Source: Anaerolineae bacterium
GTDB lineage: Bacteria > Chloroflexota > Anaerolineae > Promineifilales > Promineifilaceae
Length of the DNA: 32,450 nt
Direction: 5' to 3'
Assembly: GCA_023384415.1 (NCBI GenBank)
Contig: JAHDWJ010000044.1
Coordinates: 1-32,450, forward strand
Position 1 is the stretch's first letter, and every line of letters starts with the position of its first letter. The notes beneath the pieces are model-generated. The model did no database searches, was not told the DNA's origin, and saw nothing but the letters and a program-made list of their open reading frames with translations. The position numbers were made by a program, and so were the translations under genes. This document shows, piece after piece, positions 16,049-23,703 of this stretch.

Positions 16049-17542
16049 ATGATTGACGAACTAACCCAAACAATCAACATAGATCAAGAGAAAATCTCCC
16101 TGAATTGGGAAAGAGGGCCCATGGCGATGCCAACGGAGCGATTAGAGGAATTGGTGGCCTGGGGACGGGCCAGCCGGACGGTTGGTTATGTTTTCCGTCC
16201 CAGCACGGTAGATGATTTGCGGGCGGTGTTTGGTTTGGCTGAGGCAAGCGGCCGCACCGTGACCTTCCGCGCCGGGGGTAACAGTTACGGGGATGCCGGG
16301 GCCAACGGTGAAAATATCATCTTGAGCGTAACCCGGATGAACCGGATTTTAGAGTGGTACCCCCAAACCGGGCGGATCACCGTTGAACCTGGGGTTACGC
16401 TGCAGCAGTTGTGGGAATATATCCTGGGGGATGGCTGGTGGATTCCCATAGCTACCGGCACGATGAAGACGACTGTTGGGGGGTGTGCGGCGATGAACAC
16501 GCACGGCAAAAATGGGTGGCAGGCCGGGACTTTTGGGGATCATGTTGAATCTTTCGAGCTGCTGCTCCCTTCGGGTGAACTTATCACCTGTGACCGGCAG
16601 CAAAATCGGGATATTTTCCATGCGGCGATTGGTGGGTTTGGCATGTTGGGCTGTTTTACCCGGTTGACAATGCAGATGAAGCGGGTCTACTCTGGGTTGA
16701 TCCAGGTGGAGACGTATGTCACGCGCAATCTGGCTGAGACGATGAGCTATTTTGAAGCCCACGTGGCTGAGTATGATTATTTTGTCGGTTGGTTAGATGC
16801 GATGGTACGCGGCCGCGCCGTCGGTCGGGCCGATATTCACAAAGCCCGGCACCTGGCCCCCGGGGAAGACCCAATGCCTGCCCAAACCTTACGCCTGGAG
16901 AACCAGCGGCTTCCCGCCAACGTCATGGGGATCATCCCCAACAGCCTTATCTGGCGGTTCCAACGACCGTTTTGGAACGATTTTGGTATGTATTTTGTTA
17001 ATATGGCAAAATATTGGGCTGCCCGCTGGCACAACCATAACAGCTACCGGCAGCCTCATGCCCTGTTCCATTTTTTGCTTGATTATTTTGATTGGGATAA
17101 ACCCTTTGGCCCCGGGGGGCTGATTCAATACCAGCCATTTATTCCGGTGGCTAATGCTGAGGCTGCTTTTGGGGAAATTTTTCGTCATTGCCACAAACGA
17201 GGATTGCCCAACTATTTGAGTGTCCTCAAGCGGCACCGCCCGGATCCGTTTCTTATCTCTTATGGGGTGGATGGGTATTCGATGGCTATGGATTTCCGCA
17301 TTACGGCCCGGAACCGGCCGCGAGTGGTCCAGATGACGCGGGAGCTGGATGAGATTGTCTTGAAATATGGCGGCCGCTTTTATCTGGCGAAAGATAGCAC
17401 CCTCAGACCGGCAATTGCGGCCGCTTACCTGGGTGATGAGACGATTGCCCGCTTCACGGCCCTCAAGCAGCGGTTGGACCCCGATTGCCTATTGGAATCT
17501 AATTTGTGGCGGCGGCTGTTTAAGGACGGGGGATCGGGATGA
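16049..17542 (+). CDS. FAD-binding oxidoreductase (PCMH-type, DHCR24/DprE1-like)
   Basis: This 497-residue flavoprotein has a PCMH-type FAD domain. The motifs are TFRAGGNSYGDAG (72-84), VEPGVTLQQLWEYIL, PIATGTMKTTVGGCAAMNTHGKN and GTFGDHVESFELLLPSGE, followed by GGFGMLGCFTRLTMQM. The C-terminal half (LPNYLSVLKRHRPDPF, YSMAMDFRI) resembles the substrate domain of the DHCR24/DprE1 group, which act on sterol double bonds or decaprenyl-phosphoribose. The true substrate is not determinable here. The covalent-FAD His of some relatives is not obvious. The stop overlaps the EamA start by 4 nt (ATGA), so they are probably coupled. An oxidase/exporter pair with a neighbouring type III polyketide synthase cluster is suggestive only. 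Confidence 0.82.
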   Translation: MIDELTQTINIDQEKISLNWERGPMAMPTERLEELVAWGRASRTVGYVFRPSTVDDLRAVFGLAEASGRTVTFRAGGNSYGDAGANGENIILSVTRMNRILEWYPQTGRITVEPGVTLQQLWEYILGDGWWIPIATGTMKTTVGGCAAMNTHGKNGWQAGTFGDHVESFELLLPSGELITCDRQQNRDIFHAAIGGFGMLGCFTRLTMQMKRVYSGLIQVETYVTRNLAETMSYFEAHVAEYDYFVGWLDAMVRGRAVGRADIHKARHLAPGEDPMPAQTLRLENQRLPANVMGIIPNSLIWRFQRPFWNDFGMYFVNMAKYWAARWHNHNSYRQPHALFHFLLDYFDWDKPFGPGGLIQYQPFIPVANAEAAFGEIFRHCHKRGLPNYLSVLKRHRPDPFLISYGVDGYSMAMDFRITARNRPRVVQMTRELDEIVLKYGGRFYLAKDSTLRPAIAAAYLGDETIARFTALKQRLDPDCLLESNLWRRLFKDGGSG

Positions 17543-18411
17543 CACCCCCGTCACGAAACGTCTGGCTGGCTTTTTTGTTGATGGCTCTGGCCTGGGGCAG
17601 CTCCTTTTTGTTTATCAAAATCGCCCTGGTAGATTTACGGCCGGCAACCCTGGTCGCCCTACGCTTAACGGTGGGCGCGGCCGCGCTGCTGCTGGTAGCC
17701 CGGTGGCAAAAATTACCCTTACCCCGAAATGGTCAAACGTGGGGTCATCTGTTTGTCCTGGGGGCGTTAGGGGTGGCTTTCCCGTTTGTGTTTATTAGTT
17801 GGGCGGAACAGCATATAGATTCCGGGCTGACAGCGGTGTTGAACAGCACCGTGCCCTTGTTCAGCATTGTCGTAGCTGGGGTATGGTTGAAGCAGGAGAC
17901 GGTCACACGGGGTAAGGTATTGGGGTTGGTGATGGGGTTTGTGGGGGTTGTGTTTTTGTTTGCCCGTGAGTTGCAGGTGGGGGGCGGAAATGCGGCCGCG
18001 CCCCTGTTGGTTATCGTTTCTGGCCTCTGTTACGCCATCTCCGCTGCCTACGCCCGGCACCATCTCGCCCACCTGCACCCGATTATCGCCGCCACCGGCC
18101 AGGTCGCGGCCGCGTGTGTGCTGGCCTGGATAGTCGCCCTGGTTTTAGACAATCGAGCCGGACAGCAGTTTACCTGGGCGGCCGCAGGGGCCATCATCTG
18201 GTTAGGGCTATTGGGGTCTTCTCTGGCTTACATCCTCTTTTATTACGTTTTAGGCTATTGGGGTCCTACCCGCACTGCTCTTGTCACTTACATCATTCCC
18301 CTTATCGCCGTCACCATCGGGGCCATCTTTTTGAACGAATTAGTGGATTGGCGGCTCATCGTAGGCGGATTGCTCATCCTCAGCGGCGTTGGCACGGTCA
18401 ACAGCCGGTAG
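17539..18411 (+). CDS. EamA/DMT-family transporter
   Basis: This 290-residue integral membrane protein has about ten hydrophobic helices arranged as two EamA repeats, the standard size and layout of drug/metabolite transporters (AWGSSFLFIKIALVDLRP near the start, GLLGSSLAYILFYYVLGYWG in the second repeat). Members export or take up small metabolites such as amino acids; the substrate is unknown here. Its ATG overlaps the stop of the flavoprotein gene, suggesting coupled translation. Four GCGGCCGC sites fall inside it, encoding Ala-rich stretches within membrane helices. Confidence 0.9.
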   Translation: MTPPSRNVWLAFLLMALAWGSSFLFIKIALVDLRPATLVALRLTVGAAALLLVARWQKLPLPRNGQTWGHLFVLGALGVAFPFVFISWAEQHIDSGLTAVLNSTVPLFSIVVAGVWLKQETVTRGKVLGLVMGFVGVVFLFARELQVGGGNAAAPLLVIVSGLCYAISAAYARHHLAHLHPIIAATGQVAAACVLAWIVALVLDNRAGQQFTWAAAGAIIWLGLLGSSLAYILFYYVLGYWGPTRTALVTYIIPLIAVTIGAIFLNELVDWRLIVGGLLILSGVGTVNSR

Positions 18412-18480
18412 TTGGAGTAGTTAGCAGCAAGCTGTGGACGCCCCATTAACAATTCACCAATTCACCCATTAACTATTCCC

Positions 18481-18831
18481 ATGATCAAACCGGCGTACAC
18501 CCTCAACGATACTTTTCCAATTCACTTTGTCTGGAAGCTAGAGAGTGGAGATTTCTTGCGCGCCATCTTTACGGCCAGGGTGTTAGAGATGGATTGGGAG
18601 ATGCTCCGGTATCGGATCGAATTAGAAACATTTACTGCCGGCCGCCAGGAATCGGAAGCGGGCGAACTGCGCGGCCCGGAGCAATATGCCCGTGAGGATT
18701 GGGCGCGGGTGGCTCAATTGGTCGGGAAGCAGATTAAAGTGGCCTTTGAGGTAGATGATGGCCGCCCCATCCGCCTGAAACGGGAAACTCTAACGGGTGA
18801 AAATCAATTTTTCTTCAGACAGCAGGGGTAG
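18481..18831 (+). CDS. Hypothetical protein, 116 residues
   Basis: I do not recognise a family. The protein is soluble, with alternating charged beta-strand-like segments (HFVWKLESGDFLRAIFTARV, RYRIELETF) and ends with KRETLTGENQFFFRQQG. It has no signal peptide and no Cys. It begins 69 nt after the EamA gene, behind a low-complexity stretch rich in ATTCACC units, and ends one base from the convergent dehydrogenase gene. The full-length frame, charged composition and codon use like its neighbours support a real gene. It could belong to the FAD oxidase-EamA transcript. Confidence 0.65.
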   Translation: MIKPAYTLNDTFPIHFVWKLESGDFLRAIFTARVLEMDWEMLRYRIELETFTAGRQESEAGELRGPEQYAREDWARVAQLVGKQIKVAFEVDDGRPIRLKRETLTGENQFFFRQQG

Positions 18832-18832
18832 G

Positions 18833-20602
18833 TTATTGCTCTTCATCCCCCAACCCGGCTTCACGCCATTTTTGTTGCAGCTCCTCATCTTTTTGCCAAT
18901 CAATCCGCGAGGGGCGAATGTCTTTACATAGCTTGCTAATTTGATGGGCATAATCAGCTATATCTTTGGCTTCCCGCCCTAAAACACGCCGGTTGAAAAA
19001 GTAATGGGCCAGCCGGTGTTTGCTGCGATCATCTTTGCGTAAATATTCCCACGCTCCTTCAATGGCCAGGCAGGCGGTGTAATATAAATCCATCAGACGG
19101 GCCAGCAGCGGCCGCAGCGGGACAGAAGCACTCATCTCATCCATCAGCAACAAATCAGTTAATACCTGTTCTAATTGGGCCAACTGGGCCAACGCTTCCC
19201 GGCGCAGATCGTCAAAGGGGGAAGGCTGGAGCATGGCCCGGATGAGGGCGATGAATGGTTCATGCCCCTGGTTTTGGCGCATCTCTTGTTGGATGGCCTG
19301 CACGATAACATTGGGAGTGCCAGCCCAGCGGGCATAAACGAGATGATCTTGCCACAAACGGGGCAAAATAGAGAGGTCGGTCAACATTCCGTAGCCGCCC
19401 AGCAGCTCCATCCCTTGCTGGATGACCTCGTGGGCCAGAGCTGGGGCACGAAGCTGGCTTAATAACGTACCCAGACGAATGAGGGCCGGTGTATCCGGGC
19501 GGTGTTCCCCTATTTCCAGCTCATCTAGCCAATGGAGCAGCCGCAGTGTGCCGGAAAGGAGCGCGGCCGCGTCACTTCTCATTTGCGTCAGGCTTTCTTG
19601 CACCAGGGGGTAATGGATAAGCGGCACGTCCTGGGCCTGACGATGTTCAGCAAACTGCCAGGCGATGAGATAAGCCCGGCGTGCGGCCGCGGCACAGGCC
19701 AGGGCGTTATGGCGCTGTGCGTTAGGCCAGACATGGGTTGTCACCAGGGTATACCCATCCGTCACCGGGCCGATAGGGTATGCCAGAGCATCTTGGAAGA
19801 GGAGTTCGCCAACAGCCAGGGCGGGGCTGCCATACAACGGTTGGGGGCGACGAATAACCAGCCGGTCTGGCTGCCCGGCGCGGGGCACCAGAAATAAGCC
19901 TAAGCCGTCCCGACCGTCCCCTTGCCCCACCACCTGAGCCGTGACCAAAATCAGGTCGGCGGTGATGTTGGCGCAGAAACTTTTCTCCCCATTGATGTAC
20001 CAGTTATCCCCTTCATCCCTGTAAGCAAAGCTGCTGTTGCGGCCCAGGTCTGAGCCGCTTTGCACTTCGCTGAAGAAATTGGCCCCGGTAAGCGGGGGTT
20101 CGCGTTGGGGGTCGAGCAAATCAGGCAAAAATTGGTCACGCAGGGAGGGCGTGGCCGCGTCGCGCAGCAGCTTGATCATCCCGGCGGTCCAGGCCACCGG
20201 GCCAATCTGCCCCGCTTCACCAATGTGGGCGGCCAGGTAGTAGAGGGCGGCGGCCAACAAATTTTGCCCCTTTTCTCCGGCTAACCCAGACAGCCCGGCG
20301 GCGGCCAATGCCTGACCAATGAGCCGCTGGTTAGGGTGGTAATGAACCTGGTTGATGGGCCGGCCGGCCGGGTCATAAAGCTGCCAGATGGGGGGATGGA
20401 GGGAGAGTTCGGCCGCGGCCGCGTCCAAAGCCGTTGCCACTGTACCCCCAAACCGGTAAAGCCGGGCGGCATTCTGCTTATAATCCGCCGTACCCCAGAG
20501 GAGTTCCAGGGTACGCTGTAACCCCAAATCGGCGGTAAAAAAGTTACTGGGCTGGCTCTTTTGCCATTCATTTAGATGGTGTCGGGCAAGGTCGGGAGTC
20601 AT
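18833..20602 (-). CDS. Acyl-CoA dehydrogenase family protein (AidB-like)
   Basis: This 589-residue flavoprotein is longer than the usual 380-residue acyl-CoA dehydrogenases and resembles the AidB / large ACAD group. Recognisable motifs are GANFFSEVQSGSDLG (FAD/substrate loop), WYINGEKSFCAN, the central helical bundle RHNALACAAAARRAYLIAWQ, and GGYGMLTDLSILPRLWQDH before RWAGTPNVI. In most family members the last motif is EGT with Glu as catalytic base; here the Glu is Ala. Some ACADs (isovaleryl-CoA, long-chain) place the base elsewhere, so loss of activity is not certain. The C-terminal 150 residues are helical and charged. It lies 75 nt behind the type III PKS gene on the same strand, so it may act on an acyl substrate or product of that pathway. 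Confidence 0.82.
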   Translation of the reverse strand: MTPDLARHHLNEWQKSQPSNFFTADLGLQRTLELLWGTADYKQNAARLYRFGGTVATALDAAAAELSLHPPIWQLYDPAGRPINQVHYHPNQRLIGQALAAAGLSGLAGEKGQNLLAAALYYLAAHIGEAGQIGPVAWTAGMIKLLRDAATPSLRDQFLPDLLDPQREPPLTGANFFSEVQSGSDLGRNSSFAYRDEGDNWYINGEKSFCANITADLILVTAQVVGQGDGRDGLGLFLVPRAGQPDRLVIRRPQPLYGSPALAVGELLFQDALAYPIGPVTDGYTLVTTHVWPNAQRHNALACAAAARRAYLIAWQFAEHRQAQDVPLIHYPLVQESLTQMRSDAAALLSGTLRLLHWLDELEIGEHRPDTPALIRLGTLLSQLRAPALAHEVIQQGMELLGGYGMLTDLSILPRLWQDHLVYARWAGTPNVIVQAIQQEMRQNQGHEPFIALIRAMLQPSPFDDLRREALAQLAQLEQVLTDLLLMDEMSASVPLRPLLARLMDLYYTACLAIEGAWEYLRKDDRSKHRLAHYFFNRRVLGREAKDIADYAHQISKLCKDIRPSRIDWQKDEELQQKWREAGLGDEEQ

Positions 20603-20677
20603 GGGGGGATTTACGATTGAATTAGAGAAGGAACCGCGAAGCCGCTAAGAGCGCAACGAACAATGATGAAAACCCGT

Positions 20678-21730
20678 TCACCAGCGGAAGAGAAGTTGCT
20701 CGGCACTGAAACCGGGGCCGAGGGCGGCCATCAACCCATAATCGCCGCTGGGGGGATGGGTACGTAGATAATGTTCCAGAGCGAACAGCACCGTTGGGCT
20801 GGACATATTACCATAATCGGCCCAAACCCGGTAGGCTGAGGCTAATTGGGCTGCGGTTATGCCCAGGCTTTCCTGGTACGCTTGCAGCACCTTGGGGCCG
20901 CCGGGGTGAAAAACAAAATGGGCCAACTCGGCCGGGGTGATCCCCCAACTGGTGCAGGCCGTTTGCACCAGAGAGGCCATCTTTTGCTCAACTAAAACGG
21001 GAATGGAGCGGGCAAAGCGGACTTTCAGGCCGGTTTCGATCAGCTCCCACCCCATGATCTCTTGGGAGTCGGGGAAGAGGTAGCTGTGCCGGTTGAGCAG
21101 TTGGGGGCCGTTCCCTTCCCCCAAACGGAGCAAGATAGCGGCCGCGCCATCACCAAATAGGGTAGTCGCAACCAGGTTTGACTTGGACAAATCATTCAAT
21201 TGAAAGGTCAGGCTGCACAGCTCGACGGCCACTAAAAGAACGGTTTTACCAGGAAAAGCATAAGCCAGTTCGGCGGCCCGGGCCAGCCCGGCTACCCCCC
21301 CAGCGCATCCCAGTCCCCATATCGGCAGGCGGGCGGTGTTAGCCGGCAGGTGTAACGCCTGGATGAGGCGGCTGTCCAGGCTGGGGGTTGCCAGCCCAGT
21401 GGTGGAGACAAAGATGACCAGGCTGATCTCCTCTGGGCGGATGCCAGCCTGGGTGATGGCCCTACAACTGGCTTCCTGGCTCAATTGTAGGGCGACTTGC
21501 TCATAAATGGCGTTGGCCTCGGCGAAGGTATGGGGTTCGCCAAACCATGCCAGGGGGCGGGAGAGGTAGCGGTGTTCGATTTGGGTGTGGTCAAAAACGG
21601 ACATGAGGCGGTCTAACTGCCGGACGCGGCCGCGAAAGAGCAAGGCGGCAAAATCGCGGGCCGCTGCTTGAGCCAGCCTGTATGGGGGGACGGCTGTGGC
21701 TACAGCCTGGATGGTCGGGTAAACGGGCAT
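20678..21730 (-). CDS. Type III polyketide synthase (chalcone/alkylresorcinol synthase-like)
   Basis: This is a 350-residue homodimeric ketosynthase-type enzyme that condenses malonyl-CoA units onto an acyl-CoA starter. The catalytic triad is intact: Cys142 in GLGCAGGV, His275 in FHPGG and Asn308 in YGNMSS. The C-terminal GPGFSAEQLLFRW matches the conserved GPG loop. Length is typical (350-390). Products of bacterial members include alkylresorcinols, alkylpyrones and tetrahydroxynaphthalene; which applies here is not visible. Upstream on the same strand are a nitroreductase-family flavoprotein and a small membrane protein, and downstream an acyl-CoA dehydrogenase-like protein, so this is a candidate biosynthetic operon. 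No dedicated methyltransferase was seen nearby. Confidence 0.9.
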   Translation of the reverse strand: MPVYPTIQAVATAVPPYRLAQAAARDFAALLFRGRVRQLDRLMSVFDHTQIEHRYLSRPLAWFGEPHTFAEANAIYEQVALQLSQEASCRAITQAGIRPEEISLVIFVSTTGLATPSLDSRLIQALHLPANTARLPIWGLGCAGGVAGLARAAELAYAFPGKTVLLVAVELCSLTFQLNDLSKSNLVATTLFGDGAAAILLRLGEGNGPQLLNRHSYLFPDSQEIMGWELIETGLKVRFARSIPVLVEQKMASLVQTACTSWGITPAELAHFVFHPGGPKVLQAYQESLGITAAQLASAYRVWADYGNMSSPTVLFALEHYLRTHPPSGDYGLMAALGPGFSAEQLLFRW

Positions 21731-21757
21731 AAGGGATTTACGATTTACGATTGTACA

Positions 21758-21776
21758 CTGCCCACTGCTAACTACC
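21758..21776 (-). repeat. 19-bp dispersed intergenic repeat, copy 2
   Basis: This is the inverted exact copy of 2182-2200, in the gap between the nitroreductase and type III PKS genes. It adjoins ATTTACGATTTACGATT and CTACTCCTCACTCC low-complexity runs like those in other spacers here. Confidence 0.7.
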
Positions 21777-22561
21777 TACTCCTCACTCCGCTCACAGGTA
21801 TCGCGGAAGGCCAGGCGGGAGATGGTGCGCCGCTGCTTACTTTGCCAATCAATGCGCGGCCGCACCTTCTCCTTTTCATCAGGCAGATACCCTAACCGGT
21901 AGACTGCCATTAGCTCCAGTTCCGGGGGGACTTTGAGCAGGTCGTTAATCTCCTGCCACGCTTCCGGTATTTCCATCGGCGTACTGACAAATTGAATCCC
22001 CATGCCCAGGCCAGTCGTCATCAGCCAGATATTCTCAATGGCCATGCCCAGGGAGAGCAGGCAGTAAAAGCCGGAAAGGTCATCGGGGACGTACTCTTCT
22101 TTGGTCAGGAGAGCGGCCAGAAGTAGAGGACTGTTGGCGACCAATTTTTGGTTGTCATTGCCCAGGAGTTTGGGAACGCCCAGGGTGTTGAGCAGCCCTA
22201 ACGCTTTTTCGTTAAACACCTGTTTAATAAAGGGGCGCAGCGGGCCGGGCATGGTGTCAATGTAGATGCCATCTTGTTTTTCTTCCATCTCTTGCTGGCT
22301 AAAGCGGAAATATTTGCGGTAGCGGCGAAAGAAGCGGCCTTCAGCGAACAGTTGGGTCATGGTGCGGCCGCCGATGGCGGCAATTTTCTGGCGGATGTCC
22401 GAGTCTTCAATGAGAATAAACCGCCAGGGTTGGGAGTTGAAATGACTAGGGGCACGGCTGGCGGCTTCAATGAGCAGATGTTGGTGGGCTTTGCTCACCG
22501 GGTCTGGCTTAAACGGCCCGTTGGTGGTGCGACGGTTACGGATGGCCTCAATTAAATCCAT
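21776..22561 (-). CDS. Nitroreductase-family flavoprotein
   Basis: This 261-residue protein is of the FMN-dependent nitroreductase fold. The N-terminal AIRNRRTTNGPF and SRAPSHFNSQPWRFILIED form the FMN phosphate-binding region, and NIWLMTTGLGMGIQF with YRLGYLPDE give the C-terminal motifs. There is an internal insertion (about residues 70-125, rich in Arg, Phe and Lys) relative to the 200-residue core. The family uses NAD(P)H to reduce nitro, quinone or enone groups; a role in tailoring the polyketide from the neighbouring synthase is inference. The start at 22561 is followed upstream by a long hairpin; no strong Shine-Dalgarno sequence stands out. Confidence 0.87.
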   Translation of the reverse strand: MDLIEAIRNRRTTNGPFKPDPVSKAHQHLLIEAASRAPSHFNSQPWRFILIEDSDIRQKIAAIGGRTMTQLFAEGRFFRRYRKYFRFSQQEMEEKQDGIYIDTMPGPLRPFIKQVFNEKALGLLNTLGVPKLLGNDNQKLVANSPLLLAALLTKEEYVPDDLSGFYCLLSLGMAIENIWLMTTGLGMGIQFVSTPMEIPEAWQEINDLLKVPPELELMAVYRLGYLPDEKEKVRPRIDWQSKQRRTISRLAFRDTCERSEE

Positions 22562-22570
22562 AGTTTCTCC

Positions 22571-22628
22571 GAAGGATGAAGGATGAAGGATGAATTATGA
22601 AGAAGGATCATTTCATCCTTCATCCTTC
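22571..22628. repeat. Inverted low-complexity repeat (hairpin)
   Basis: GAAGGATGAAGGATGAAGGA-type repeats (22571-22593) are followed by their complement TTCATCCTTCATCCTT (22612-22627). A 16-bp stem can form, with AATTATGA/TCATAATT-like flanks. It fills the gap between the small membrane protein and nitroreductase genes and could attenuate or process the transcript. Confidence 0.6.
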
Positions 22629-22904
22629 CTAATTCATAATTGTCACCAGGTAGCCGGTGAAGCCGAGAAGCGCGGCCGCGGGGTGGCGCCATGTTCCTGG
22701 TTTACTTTTGGGCATCAACGCCAGCATGGTTAAGGTAAGGAGCAGGGCCGGGTGGAAATGGCGCACCACAGCCCCAATGGCTGCCAGGAAGACAATGAAG
22801 TAAAGGAGATGGTGCCACTTGCCAAAATGGAGATGGGTAAACTGCGCGGCCGCGCCCACCCCCAAATTGATCAGATACAGCCCCATCGCCAGATAAAGCA
22901 GCAT
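22629..22904 (-). CDS. Small membrane protein, 91 residues
   Basis: No family is recognised. The protein has three hydrophobic segments: MLLYLAMGLYLINLGVGAAA near the start, LLYFIVFLAAIGAVV in the middle followed by a second hydrophobic stretch, and LLGFTGYLVTIM at the end. A His-rich loop lies between the first two (FTHLHFGKWHH). It is therefore an inner-membrane protein. A perfect TATAAT lies 7 nt before ATG 22904, which would make the message leaderless. Two GCGGCCGC sites lie within it. It heads the strand containing nitroreductase, type III PKS and acyl-CoA dehydrogenase. The gene is short and has no homology evidence, so moderate confidence only. Confidence 0.55.
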   Translation of the reverse strand: MLLYLAMGLYLINLGVGAAAQFTHLHFGKWHHLLYFIVFLAAIGAVVRHFHPALLLTLTMLALMPKSKPGTWRHPAAALLGFTGYLVTIMN

Positions 22905-22911
22905 AGGTAAG

Positions 22912-22917
22912 ATTATA
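22912..22917 (-). promoter_or_regulatory. -10 box with leaderless spacing
   Basis: TATAAT on the minus strand ends 7 nt before the start codon at 22904, so transcription would begin at or next to the A of ATG. No good -35 was seen 16-18 nt upstream. Confidence 0.4.
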
Positions 22918-23016
22918 GAGCCGAAATTCGACCAGGCTATGGCAAAATATTATCCACCCAGATAAATCAGAGACGGGCCCCTCTGAATCTAAACCCCAAG
23001 AACCCATAAATAACAG

Positions 23017-23044
23017 TTGATAACCCTTGTCAACCCGTTACAAT
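23017..23044 (+). promoter_or_regulatory. Promoter of the peroxiredoxin-like gene (leaderless)
   Basis: TTGATA (23017-23022) and TACAAT (23039-23044) are spaced by 16 nt. The start codon at 23052 follows the -10 by 7 nt, so the mRNA is predicted to start at the ATG, and no Shine-Dalgarno sequence is present. Confidence 0.6.
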
Positions 23045-23051
23045 TACTATT

Positions 23052-23681
23052 ATGTCATTCACTGCCGTCCCCGCCCCCACCGCCGACATTGGGCTACCAG
23101 CCCCTCTTTTTGAACTGCCGTCCATTCACAATGGTACCATTGCTCTGGCTGATTACCAGGGGCACAAAAATATTATTCTCTGGTTTTCGCGCGGGTTTAC
23201 CTGTAACTTCTGTCGAGGACACATCAACGACATGAGCCGCAACTATACCGCAGTTCAGGCGATTGATACCGAGATAATCCAGATTTCTCCCAATTTGCTC
23301 TATACTGCCCAGAGCTACTTCCCGGCCGACGCTCCCCCCTTTCCCTTTATCTGTGACCCAGATAAGCGGCTGTATGCAGTGTATGGCCTGGGCGACCGGG
23401 GCGTCCTGGAAGCGACGAAAAACACGGTGATCAGCTTCACCGCCCCTTTGGTGATGGGGGGGGTGAAGGCCGAAGCCGAGACGATTCGGGCGTCCTGGGT
23501 GGATACGGTCAACCGCAACTTTTTGCGCCGCTTGCAGCACCACGCTATGACGGCGATGGAGCAGGGGGTGTTCATCATTGACAAGCAGGGGGTTATTCGT
23601 TACCGCCAGGTGCTTGGGGCTTTAGAGGATATTCCCTCGGCTGAGGAGTTGGTGGATTGGACAGCCCAGTTGTGTGATTAA
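23052..23681 (+). CDS. Peroxiredoxin-like (AhpC/TSA) thioredoxin-fold protein
   Basis: This 209-residue protein has a thioredoxin fold of the AhpC/TSA type. GLPAPLFELPS opens the domain and FSRGFTCNFCRGH carries Cys51 and Cys54 in a CxxC arrangement after the strand. FICDPDKRLYAVYGLGD and GVFIIDKQGVIRYRQVLG give the later family motifs. Such proteins reduce peroxides or act as thiol-disulfide oxidoreductases in the cytoplasm; there is no signal peptide. An insert (about residues 118-165, rich in Thr, Arg and His) separates the two halves. Its stop lies 22 nt before the ATG of the histidine kinase gene, suggesting a redox-linked regulatory pair. Confidence 0.83.
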   Translation: MSFTAVPAPTADIGLPAPLFELPSIHNGTIALADYQGHKNIILWFSRGFTCNFCRGHINDMSRNYTAVQAIDTEIIQISPNLLYTAQSYFPADAPPFPFICDPDKRLYAVYGLGDRGVLEATKNTVISFTAPLVMGGVKAEAETIRASWVDTVNRNFLRRLQHHAMTAMEQGVFIIDKQGVIRYRQVLGALEDIPSAEELVDWTAQLCD

Positions 23682-23703
23682 GCAGGGCCGCCAATTTAAT
23701 GTT

